Positions 7,109 to 13,670 of a DNA stretch of 13,670 nt are shown piece after piece (the first letter of the stretch is position 1; each line of letters opens with the position of its first letter). The position numbers were made by a program, and so were the translations under genes. The DNA is from Eubacteriales bacterium. Its GTDB lineage: Bacteria; Bacillota; Clostridia; Oscillospirales; CAG-382. The stretch covers positions 1 to 13,670 of the forward strand of contig JAQVQF010000045.1 in assembly GCA_028701715.1 (NCBI GenBank). Reading direction: 5' to 3'. Below the pieces are notes generated by a model. The model was not told the DNA's origin, made no database searches, and worked only from the letters and a program-made list of their open reading frames with translations.

Positions 7109-9181
7109 TTATTCGTTCTCGGCATCTTTCTTTGCTGTTTCAATTACCTTGGCGGAAACCTCCGCCGGAGCCTCGTCATATCGCGTGAATTCAAAAGTGT
7201 AGCTGCCGCGTCCCTGTGTCAGGGCTCTCAGCTGTATGGCATAAGCAAGCATTTCAGCCGAGGGCACTTCCGCTTCAATAATCGTATATCCCTTTTTCTC
7301 CGCTTCGTTCATACCCATTATTTTACCACGACGTTTGGGAAGGTCTCCCATAATATCACCGGAAAATGAGGTCGGTATAAGCACTTTGAGAATTCCGATC
7401 GGTTCGAGGAGAACGGCGTTGCATTGCTTCATGCCTTCCTTGAAGGCCATGCTCGCCGCTATCTTGAAGGCCATTTCAGACGAATCAACGGGATGGTAGG
7501 AACCGTCGAAAAGATTAGCCTTAACCCTTATAACGGGATATCCTGCGAGTATACCTTTAGCCATGGATTCCTGAAGTCCCTTTTCGACAGCAGGGAAATA
7601 GTTTCTGGGCACCGATCCGCCGAAAACGGTTTCGGTAAATTCCAGCTCTTCCTTGTCGCCGGGAGCAAATTCGATTTTAACATGACCGTACTGACCGTGT
7701 CCGCCCGATTGCTTCTTGTGCTTTGCTTCAACGGAGCCCTTTTTCTTTATGGTCTCCCTGTAAGGGACCTTGGACGGTTCAAGCTCGACAGAGGTGCCGA
7801 AACGGCTCTTAAGCCTTGAGGTAATAACCGAAAGATGCGCCTCACCCAAACCCAGCAGGCACATCTGCTTGGTTTCGACGTGGTTTTCGTATTTTATAGT
7901 GCGGTCTTCTTCAATAAGCTTTGCTATGCCGGAGGAAATTTTATCCTCGTCTCCTTTAGCCTTGGGGACTACCGCCATACAGAGATAAGGCGTCGGATAT
8001 TTAATTTCGGGGAATCTGTAGGTAAAGCCGTTGGAAGCAAGAGTGGCGTTGGTGTTGGTGTTGACAAGCTTGACGGTATATCCCATGTCGCCGAAAGCCA
8101 GCTCATCCGTTTCGGTTTCCTTTTTACCCACGCAGGTGAGTATTCGAGCGATTTTTTCGGACTGTCCCGAGGTTTTGTTGAGCAGTATCATATCCTTCTT
8201 CAGCATGCCGTTCATGACCTTGAAATAGGACTTTTTACCGAAGTTATCGACTGATGTTTTAAATACGAAAAGAGCGGTTTCTCCGTTTTCTCCGGCGGCA
8301 ATATCCACATTTTTACCCGTATCGTCGATAACTGTATGGTGTGATTTATCGACGGGCGAAACGAAAGAGGACGCTATCATATCCATCAAAGCCGAAACAC
8401 CGGCCAGAGTTATCGAAGAACCGGAAAATACGGGAGCTATCGAACCGGTATAAAGGCCGGTATTAAGCGCGTTTGCCATTTCCTCATGAGTGAAGGGCTC
8501 TTCCGCGAAGAATTTTTCCATCAGCTCTTCTGATGTTTCCGCCAACGATTCGCATATCATTGCGCGGTATCCTTGCATTTTATCCGCAACCGAAGAAGGG
8601 AGCGCGCATTCGGAAGCCTTGCCGCTTTTATCGAATTTATATGCTTTCTCGGTGAGAAGATTATAAAACCCAATATCGGGACTGCCTTCATTAAACGGGA
8701 CGAACACCGGACACACGGTTGAACCGAAAGCTTCACGCAGGCCGTTGAACACATTTTCAAATCTGGCGTTTTCGTCGTCTATCTTATTGACAAAAATTGC
8801 TTTGGGTATATTATCGGCATATTCCCAGCAAAGCTCGGTGCCGACCTTTAAACCTGATTTGGCGTCCACCACCAAAACGGCCGAGCCGGTGACTGCGAGA
8901 GCCTGTTTAACCTCGCCGACAAAATCAAGGTATCCGGGAGTGTCGAGTATATTTATTTTTTTGTCGTTCCATACAAGATTGGAAAGCGATGTGGAAATAG
9001 AAATTCCGCGTGTTATTTCTTCGGGGTCGAAGTCGGAGACCGAGTTGCCGTCGGTGGTTTTACCCAGACGATCGGTTACCTTGGCGAGATACAGCATAGC
9101 TTCGGTCAGTGATGTTTTTCCGTCGCCTCCGTGACCGAGAAGGCAGATGTTTCTTATCTGGCCGGATTGAAATTTTGCCAT
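7109..9181 (-). CDS. Elongation factor G-like GTPase (EF-G2-type paralogue)
   Basis: This is a 690-residue translational GTPase with full EF-G architecture. The P-loop is GHGGDGKT (16-23), switch I RGISIS (59-64), G3 DTPGY (80-84) and G4 NKID (132-135). Domain II spans roughly 300-395, domain III 396-470, domain IV starts at about 472 with GGHGQYGHVKIEF (493-505), and domain V starts near 592 (LEPIGILKVLIP). It differs from the housekeeping EF-G in its P-loop and in having Tyr84 where EF-G has the GTPase His. Both features match what I recall of the EF-G-like group that includes actinobacterial FusA2. It may act on ribosomes under special conditions, but the group's role is not firmly established. 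The ATG at 9181 has AAGGAG 9 bases upstream. No rpsL, rpsG or tuf is nearby, which also argues against canonical fusA. Confidence 0.9.
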   Translation of the reverse strand: MAKFQSGQIRNICLLGHGGDGKTSLTEAMLYLAKVTDRLGKTTDGNSVSDFDPEEITRGISISTSLSNLVWNDKKINILDTPGYLDFVGEVKQALAVTGSAVLVVDAKSGLKVGTELCWEYADNIPKAIFVNKIDDENARFENVFNGLREAFGSTVCPVFVPFNEGSPDIGFYNLLTEKAYKFDKSGKASECALPSSVADKMQGYRAMICESLAETSEELMEKFFAEEPFTHEEMANALNTGLYTGSIAPVFSGSSITLAGVSALMDMIASSFVSPVDKSHHTVIDDTGKNVDIAAGENGETALFVFKTSVDNFGKKSYFKVMNGMLKKDMILLNKTSGQSEKIARILTCVGKKETETDELAFGDMGYTVKLVNTNTNATLASNGFTYRFPEIKYPTPYLCMAVVPKAKGDEDKISSGIAKLIEEDRTIKYENHVETKQMCLLGLGEAHLSVITSRLKSRFGTSVELEPSKVPYRETIKKKGSVEAKHKKQSGGHGQYGHVKIEFAPGDKEELEFTETVFGGSVPRNYFPAVEKGLQESMAKGILAGYPVIRVKANLFDGSYHPVDSSEMAFKIAASMAFKEGMKQCNAVLLEPIGILKVLIPTSFSGDIMGDLPKRRGKIMGMNEAEKKGYTIIEAEVPSAEMLAYAIQLRALTQGRGSYTFEFTRYDEAPAEVSAKVIETAKKDAENE

Positions 9182-9267
9182 GTAATTTTCTCCTTGTAAT
9201 ATAATATATATAGCGTTAATTTATAGTTTAAAGCGTAAAAAAGAGCGTATAAACGCATTATCAAGAT

Positions 9268-9296
9268 ATTATACGTTATTCAGAGCAATATATCAA
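9268..9296 (-). promoter_or_regulatory. Sigma-A promoter of the EF-G-like gene
   Basis: On the minus strand, TTGATA (9291-9296), 17 bp, TATAAT (9268-9273). The leader is about 80 bases. It contains a very short dyad, GCGT/ACGC, followed by six Ts just after the start, too weak to call an attenuator. Confidence 0.75.
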
Positions 9297-9383
9297 GTGG
9301 AAATATATGATTTCCATATGGCTGCATTATAAAATTATTCATGCCGGATTTGTGCAAATCATCTAAAACACTATGTTTTATTG

Positions 9384-11969
9384 CTAAAGAAGGAATGAAA
9401 CAAGGCTTACCGGTACCAACCATATAAACTGGAACAATACCGGATACCAGGACGGAAGCCCCAGCAGCTGTCCGGTAAACGCCAGAAAATATACGACAAA
9501 AACGGCTATCGTAAGACTTAATAAATTTATTATCCCGTTCGCTTTGGTTACATGACGTATTTTATCGCAGACTATAAACATTTTTAGGAAGGTATGAAGC
9601 GAGGCGTTGACCACGATACCCGAATCGGTTTTTTCGTTTTCCGATTCTATATCGGCAATGTCGCCGGCTTTCAGTATGGAAATGGGAGTCTTTTTATATT
9701 TTACAGATTGCTCTATAAGCGAGGTGGTTATATTGGGATCCGTTGTTTTAATACCGACGCACATTCCCGCTTTGTACAAATCCTTTAAAAGCGAGTTGAA
9801 CTGAGGGTTGAGAGTATATTTAACATAAACCTTGGCGGTTAAGGAATCGTTGAGCGTAACATACATAATCGAGCCGTTTTTCTTTTCAAAAGCTGCGTCG
9901 GAATCGTCGTAAGGCGCTTCGAAACGATAACGGCGGAGATAATTTCTTTTACCCAAAAACATCTCTCTTCCGTCAATAACCACGCAAATACCGTCCGAAG
10001 CCGATTCGATAAGCTTGGGATTTACGGGTGCGGGTATGTCGCCGGCAATCATGCCTGCGGTCACTGTTTTAAGCGGTCCTCCGGCGAAAGAGAAAACCCG
10101 AGCGAGATCCCCGATAATTTTATCGATACGGTTTTCGCCGTAAACCTTAATCGAGGTTATTTTAACGAGATTAGCCGGATATACCTCCGTGTCTGAAAAG
10201 GATATGACAGACGCGTCGGCGTATTCTTCACCCACCGCGTTGCCGATAAAAGCCGATCCGTTTTTCCTGCCTATACGGTTTGCCGCTATAACCGGGAGAG
10301 CAATAATTAAAAAGGAGGAAAAAGGCAGGGAGAACGCAAGGGTTTGGGTGAACATGGTAAAGGCCTCGTATATTGTCGAACCTCTGTACATCGTAAGCCC
10401 GAACAGCACTCCGGCGACAATAAAGACAAAGCTGATGATAAAGCCGTTTATCGATTCGCTTTCCGGTCTGGTGTGCAGTCTGCGGAAAAAGCCTTCGACA
10501 AATTCGGTTTTTCTGGTGGTGTAGATTTCGGATTCGTCGAAAAGATATTTATAAAATTCCTCCGCTTCCTTGGTATTGCCGGTAAGCTTTTCGGCAACAT
10601 ATTTATTTCTTGTGGAGGCGACCACCTTGAAACAATGGTAGTCTTTGCGACACTGAAGGTATTTTATAAAAGCACATGTAACGCCCAGAGCGGCGCAGGG
10701 CAAACAATAAAGCCCGTGGGATACCTCATTATCAAGGAATATGGTCAGGATACAATGCGCGGATGCCGCAATAAACGAAACAAACAGCACAGATTCCGCG
10801 TTCGGTTTGCCGGAAAACAAACCCGCCGCGCCTTTCCTGACACTGTCAAGCAGGGTTATGACAAGGAAGAACAACAGCTGAAGATTTACGAGGGTATAAA
10901 GAACGCCGTATTTACCCGGAAGAGTATAAACGGAATATAATCCGGACGTTTCGTCGGCAAGCTCCATATACAGAATCCCCAAACAAAGCAGTAAGGATAC
11001 TATAAGCTTGGCAAGCGAGGAGCGTATGGCTCTTGTTAAAAGCTCCTGTATTTCGCTGTTTTGGTTTCGGCTTACATATTCGTAAGCGGGTTCGGCCGGT
11101 TTTGCCTTATCTTTCTTTTTGTGTTTTTTATTTTTATCCTTATTTTTTTCATTCTCGTTCTTTAATTCGTCCGGAATGGGGGTATCTTCGTCGAGCATAT
11201 CAAAAACAAGGCGCAGATTGATGTCCTTGGTGTCCATGGAGGGCTTTGGCTTTTCAATCGCCGGTTCCTCGTTAATTATGGAAATCTGATGATCGTTTGT
11301 TTCCTCGGTAAAATTTATTTCGCCGCTTTCTATTTTATCGGAAAGAGCGTCGTAATCCTCGTCAAATTCCGCGCTGTGATTGCCCTGCTCCGGCGTGCCG
11401 CCGGTTGCTTCCGGAATATTCTGCGTTTCGCCGAAATCATACAGCTTAAGCTGCTTGTATTTTTTTTCACGCTTATTTTCATTTCCCGTAGGTTCGGTAA
11501 AATGAGGCGCGCTTGTGTTTTCCTTTTGCCCGCCCGCGCCCGTAAGCGATTCCCGTTCTTCCAAGTCGGACTGAGTGGCGAAATTTATGAGCTTATACAG
11601 CTCTTCCACCTTGCGGCTTTTTTTGCGGTTTTCAAAGCTCCTGTAATAATTAAAAAGCTCCTTGTCGTTGGACATCTGTGTATTTAACATTTCACGCAGA
11701 GCATCCGTGGAGGCTTTTTCGTCGAGCGTTATGCGGGATTTTTGTGAATATTTATCTATTATCTCATCCGTTTCGCGCTTGGGCGCGGAAGCCCCGCCCG
11801 TCGCCTGATTACCCGTATTAACAGCATTAAAGGCTTCGGATTCATCGGATGCGGATTTACCGGCGGGAAGCGGCGTTTCCTTCGCGGGATATTCGACCTT
11901 ACGCTGCAATTCGTTTGCCTTTTCGGCTTTATTCAATATATCGTTAATGTTGATTTTTTGTTTTTGCAT
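9384..11969 (-). CDS. P-type ATPase-like integral membrane protein lacking the phosphorylation motif, with a long charged N-terminus
   Basis: The protein has 861 residues from the ATG at 11969. A TTG at 12017 would overlap rlmB and is less likely; the ribosome site is weak in either case (GGAG about 13 bases upstream). Residues 1-300 are charged and apparently disordered, with a Lys-rich patch at 275-290. About eight membrane segments follow, near 315-338, 355-375, 393-412, 418-437, 509-528, 540-563, 811-833 and 840-860, the layout of P1B-type metal pumps. GRKNGSAFIGNAVGEEYADA (567-586) matches the segment before the phosphorylation site. The site itself, normally DKTGT, reads FSDTEV (591-596). 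The CPC-like membrane motif reads LPF, TGDN reads TTDP (742-745), and GDGxND is missing. The N-domain glycine segment survives as SDGICVVIDGREMFLGKRNY. It lies 19 bp after rlmB in the same operon. It is probably a pseudo-pump; its role is unknown. Confidence 0.75.
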   Translation of the reverse strand: MQKQKININDILNKAEKANELQRKVEYPAKETPLPAGKSASDESEAFNAVNTGNQATGGASAPKRETDEIIDKYSQKSRITLDEKASTDALREMLNTQMSNDKELFNYYRSFENRKKSRKVEELYKLINFATQSDLEERESLTGAGGQKENTSAPHFTEPTGNENKREKKYKQLKLYDFGETQNIPEATGGTPEQGNHSAEFDEDYDALSDKIESGEINFTEETNDHQISIINEEPAIEKPKPSMDTKDINLRLVFDMLDEDTPIPDELKNENEKNKDKNKKHKKKDKAKPAEPAYEYVSRNQNSEIQELLTRAIRSSLAKLIVSLLLCLGILYMELADETSGLYSVYTLPGKYGVLYTLVNLQLLFFLVITLLDSVRKGAAGLFSGKPNAESVLFVSFIAASAHCILTIFLDNEVSHGLYCLPCAALGVTCAFIKYLQCRKDYHCFKVVASTRNKYVAEKLTGNTKEAEEFYKYLFDESEIYTTRKTEFVEGFFRRLHTRPESESINGFIISFVFIVAGVLFGLTMYRGSTIYEAFTMFTQTLAFSLPFSSFLIIALPVIAANRIGRKNGSAFIGNAVGEEYADASVISFSDTEVYPANLVKITSIKVYGENRIDKIIGDLARVFSFAGGPLKTVTAGMIAGDIPAPVNPKLIESASDGICVVIDGREMFLGKRNYLRRYRFEAPYDDSDAAFEKKNGSIMYVTLNDSLTAKVYVKYTLNPQFNSLLKDLYKAGMCVGIKTTDPNITTSLIEQSVKYKKTPISILKAGDIADIESENEKTDSGIVVNASLHTFLKMFIVCDKIRHVTKANGIINLLSLTIAVFVVYFLAFTGQLLGLPSWYPVLFQFIWLVPVSLVSFLL

Positions 11970-11988
11970 GATATGCCATACGCTCCAG

Positions 11989-12762
11989 TCAGCGGTTTCT
12001 CTGTTTTGCCGCTTCAAAAAGAATAATCGCGGCGGCGGAAGATACGTTTAAGGAATTCAGCTTACCGTACATTGGTATCGATATTACAAAATCGCTTTTA
12101 TCGCGCACAAGCTTGCTTACGCCGTCGCCCTCGTTGCCGAAAACGACGGCAATCGGTCCGGTCATGTCGGCTTCGTATGCGCTGCCTGCGCCGGCTTCGG
12201 CCGAATAGACCCATACGCCGCGTTCCTTAAGCTCGTCTATCGCCGCGGCGATATTCGTCACCTTGCATACGGGAACATGCGCGTCGGCGCCGGCGGAAGC
12301 CTTTGAAGCGGTCGCATTTAGGTTCGCGGCATTGCGCTTGGGTATTATCACTCCGTGTACGCCCGCGCATTCGGCGGATCTTATTACGGCGCCTAAATTG
12401 CGCGGGTCGTTTATATGGTCGAGTACGACTATAAAGGGAGCTTCGCCTCTGCTTTCCGCCAAAATAAAAATATCCTCAAGAGAGGCGTATTCTCTTTCCG
12501 GAACAAGCGCGGCGACACCCTGATGATTTTCGGAATATGAATCAAGCTTTTTTTTATCGGCTTCCACCACTGGGATACCAAGCGATATGGCTTTGGCGGC
12601 AATGACGGAAAGAGGACCTTCCTTGCTCCCAGAGCGGATGAGTATTTTATCCACGGGACGTCCGCTTTTAAGCAGCTCGTTAACGGCGTTTCTGCCGCAT
12701 ACAGCCGCGTTACTGACAGCCGTTCCGGAAGAATCAGGCTCCCTGTTAAAAGTTTTTGACAT
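11989..12762 (-). CDS. rlmB: 23S rRNA (guanosine-2'-O)-methyltransferase of the TrmH/SpoU family, RlmB-like
   Basis: RlmB methylates the 2'-OH of a conserved guanosine in the peptidyl-transferase region of 23S rRNA, using S-adenosylmethionine. The 257-residue product has the substrate-binding N-domain (CGRNAVNELLKSG, 22-34) and a knotted SPOUT methyltransferase domain. The three family motifs are present: motif 1 NDPRNLGAVIRSAECAGV (118-135), motif 2 VFGNEGDGVSKLV (207-219) and motif 3 IPMYGKLNSLNVSSAAAI (229-246). Arg121, Glu211 and the NSLNVS loop are intact. The ATG at 12762 was chosen because GGAGG lies 8 bases upstream; the frame continues to 12849 without a better site. In many Firmicutes this gene follows cysS and mrnC; here it starts its own unit with the P-type-like gene downstream. 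Exact base specificity is assumed from the family. Confidence 0.92.
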   Translation of the reverse strand: MSKTFNREPDSSGTAVSNAAVCGRNAVNELLKSGRPVDKILIRSGSKEGPLSVIAAKAISLGIPVVEADKKKLDSYSENHQGVAALVPEREYASLEDIFILAESRGEAPFIVVLDHINDPRNLGAVIRSAECAGVHGVIIPKRNAANLNATASKASAGADAHVPVCKVTNIAAAIDELKERGVWVYSAEAGAGSAYEADMTGPIAVVFGNEGDGVSKLVRDKSDFVISIPMYGKLNSLNVSSAAAIILFEAAKQRNR

Positions 12763-12789
12763 CGGTTTGACCTCCGGTGGTTTTATCAT

Positions 12790-12805
12790 GTATATACGTA
12801 TATAC
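12790..12805. promoter_or_regulatory. 16-bp perfect palindrome in the rlmB leader
   Basis: GTATATACGTATATAC is self-complementary over all 16 bases. It sits 28 bases upstream of the rlmB ATG and about 80 bases downstream of the predicted transcript start. It could be an operator or an RNA hairpin; being AT-rich, it could also be chance. Confidence 0.35.
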
Positions 12806-12890
12806 GGCAAAAGCGGAGCTTTTTCGCGAAGCGCGGCTAATATGAGCACAAAAAATATAATTCTTATTATGATGACAATAGTGCATGCTC

Positions 12891-12919
12891 ATTATATCAT
12901 ATAAAAGTCGGTTTGTCAT
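12891..12919 (-). promoter_or_regulatory. Sigma-A promoter of the rlmB operon
   Basis: On the minus strand, ATGACA (12914-12919), 17 bp, TATAAT (12891-12896). The predicted leader is about 120 bases and includes a GC-rich hairpin-forming segment (about 12808-12838) and the 16-bp palindrome. Confidence 0.75.
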
Positions 12920-13184
12920 CATTTTTAATAAATTTTTTACGTTTGATTCGAAAGGTCTTGTCATTATGTAAAAAAACAGATAATAAAAGCCGCCCGAAAA
13001 GCGGTAACATTTTTAAAGCGGGTTTCGGTTATAGTAATATTTGCAATATTATAACCGGAAAAAGAGGTTTTTATATTGCCGCTTGGGAACCGGTTTGATT
13101 TAATTGAGAATCATATATGGTCACTGTAAATGGCCAGAAATGCGGTAAAAGTAAAATAAAAGATATTCAGACTGTAAAATATAA
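12920..13184. other. Gene-free region with possible RNA structure
   Basis: No credible coding frame is present between the rlmB promoter and the tRNA terminator. The plus strand contains CCGC/GCGG (12990-13004) and a long hairpin at 13026-13057: CGGTTATA, a 3-base bulge, ATATT, loop TGC, then AATATTATAACCG. A plus-strand TTGTCA (12958-12963) with GATAAT (12979-12984) at a 15-bp spacer would place a start just before them. A small RNA is possible but unproven. Confidence 0.3.
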
Positions 13185-13233
13185 AAATAAAGCCCGGAAA
13201 TTGAGCATTTACGCTTCTTTTCGGGCTTTATTT
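13185..13233. terminator. Terminator downstream of tRNA-Pro
   Basis: A perfect 12-bp stem, AAATAAAGCCCG (13185-13196) with CGGGCTTTATTT (13222-13233), extends inward through GAAA/TTTT pairing to a loop. On the minus strand it is followed by TTATATTTT. It overlaps the last base of the tRNA CCA end, so termination occurs right after the mature 3' end. Confidence 0.85.
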
Positions 13234-13309
13234 GGTCTGAGTGAGAGGATTTGAACCTCCGGCCTCTACCACCCCAAGGTAGCGCGCTACCAAACTGCGC
13301 CACACCCAG
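13233..13309 (-). tRNA. tRNA-Pro, anticodon GGG
   Basis: The 77-base gene folds into a full cloverleaf. The acceptor stem is CTGGGTG with CACTCAG (one G-U), the D stem GCGC/GCGC with loop AGTTTGGTA, and the anticodon stem CTACC/GGTAG with loop TTGGGGT, giving anticodon GGG. The T arm is GGAGG-TTCAAAT-CCTCT, followed by discriminator A and an encoded CCA. It reads proline codons CCC and CCU. It stands alone with its own promoter and terminator. Confidence 0.96.
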
Positions 13310-13342
13310 TTATACTTTTAAATCAATTTATTGTACCGCTCT

Positions 13343-13384
13343 GCATAAGCTACTCCGTATAAGCCACTTCGTATAAGCCGCTCT
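13343..13384. repeat. Three tandem 14-bp repeats in the tRNA-Pro leader
   Basis: Copies GCATAAGCTACTCC (13343-13356), GTATAAGCCACTTC (13357-13370) and GTATAAGCCGCTCT (13371-13384) lie head to tail between the tRNA promoter and the mature tRNA. The consensus is GTATAAGCCACTYC. A small perfect dyad, GCTCTT/AAGAGC (13380-13392), overlaps the last copy, at the predicted transcript start. The function is unknown. Confidence 0.75.
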
Positions 13385-13399
13385 TTAAGAGCAAATGGT

Positions 13400-13428
13400 A
13401 TTATAGCATGACAAGTATCGGGTGTCAA
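13400..13428 (-). promoter_or_regulatory. Consensus promoter of tRNA-Pro
   Basis: On the minus strand, TTGACA (13423-13428), 17 bp, TATAAT (13400-13405), a complete consensus match with an extended -10 (TGC before TATAAT). The start falls near 13393, giving a leader of about 84 bases. Confidence 0.88.
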
Positions 13429-13531
13429 GGCTTTTTCAATATTTTTTAACGTAAATATAACGGTATGAAATCCGTCGCAAAACACAGTACCGTTAGGCTG
13501 TGCTTGATAGATAAAATACAACCGCCGGGCT

Positions 13532-13566
13532 TACGCTGCCGTTTTACAGCGAACGTCCGGCGGCTT
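13532..13566 (-). terminator. Terminator of the CDS at the right edge
   Basis: Outer stem CCGCCGG with CCGGCGG and inner stem CGCTG with CAGCG are separated by a symmetric internal loop. On the minus strand it is followed by TTGTATTTTAT. It begins within 10 bases of the stop codon at 13573. Confidence 0.75.
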
Positions 13567-13572
13567 ATTAGC

Positions 13573-13670
13573 TTAATCCGTTGAAGCGTCGATCATATTT
13601 TCTATAAAAATACCGTAACCACGGGTGGGGTCGTTGATCATTACATGAGTCACGGCGCCCGCCAGTCTTC
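13573..13670 (-). CDS. C-terminal end of an unidentified protein, cut by the window edge
   Basis: Only the last 31 codons are inside the window, ending at TAA (13573-13575). The readable tail includes RLAGAVTHVMINDPTRGYG and then IFIENMIDASTD. It is a compact, mixed hydrophobic/polar end without a membrane segment. Codon use and a terminator immediately downstream support it being a real gene. I do not recognise the family. Confidence 0.7.
   Translation of the reverse strand, partial: RLAGAVTHVMINDPTRGYGIFIENMIDASTD

Noticed and set aside
9299..9360. Two short dyads (GGAAAT/ATTTCC and GATTTG/CAAATC) as terminators of the P-type-like gene
   Set aside because: The stems are only 5-6 bp, AT-rich and not followed by a T-run on the minus strand, so termination is not supported.
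10344..10940. 198-codon plus-strand frame opposite the P-type-like gene
   Set aside because: It is a shadow frame inside a long membrane-protein gene and shows no start signal or recognisable domain.
11970..12017. TTG start of the P-type-like protein overlapping rlmB
   Set aside because: There is no ribosome site before the TTG, and the ATG at 11969 begins a more natural N-terminus.
12763..12849. Upstream extension of rlmB to an earlier ATG
   Set aside because: The extra residues are unlike the family and would run through the 16-bp palindrome; GGAGG 8 bases before 12762 fixes the start.
13343..13384. CRISPR array
   Set aside because: The repeats are 14 bp, directly abutting and without spacers, and no cas gene is present.

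Overview
The window looks like a chromosomal segment from a spore-forming or spore-former-derived Firmicute of class Clostridia, probably the Oscillospiraceae/Ruminococcaceae side. The reasons are a spo0A gene with a near-perfect C-terminal DNA-binding domain, strong TTGACA-17-TATAAT promoters, AGGAGG-type ribosome sites and moderate GC. This placement is an inference. Apart from dapA, every gene lies on the minus strand.

Layout, left to right. 1-704: an AT-rich stretch with the promoter, signal peptide and first ~135 codons of a secreted protein that stops abruptly, probably a decayed surface-protein gene. 705-1748: queA (tRNA queuosine). 1885-2805: dapA (lysine/diaminopimelate), divergent from queA. 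2897-4198: a DUF4434-type TIM-barrel, glycosidase-like protein with its own promoter, separated from dapA by a 14-bp-stem bidirectional terminator. 4401-5180: spo0A. 5582-7003: a lipoprotein with an AlgX/DHHW (SGNH-like) domain. 7109-9181: an EF-G paralogue. 9384-11969: a large membrane protein that reads as a P-type ATPase without its phosphorylation motif, 19 bp downstream of rlmB (11989-12762), a 23S rRNA 2'-O-methyltransferase. 13233-13309: tRNA-Pro(GGG) with a consensus promoter, a repeat-containing leader and a terminator. 13573-13670: the C-terminal end of an unidentified CDS.

Most genes are housekeeping (RNA modification, translation, amino-acid synthesis) in separate transcription units. 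Seven sigma-A-like promoters could be placed with exact 17-bp spacers. The clearest operon is rlmB plus the P-type-like protein.

The unusual part is that three neighbouring genes encode recognisable enzyme folds whose key residues appear lost. Spo0A has Glu where the phosphorylated Asp should be, plus two more changes in its phosphorylation pocket. The P-type ATPase-like protein lacks the DKTGT and GDGxND signatures and carries a ~300-residue charged N-terminal extension. The lipoprotein appears to have Asp in place of the SGNH nucleophile serine. All three calls come from motif alignment by eye and need profile searches.
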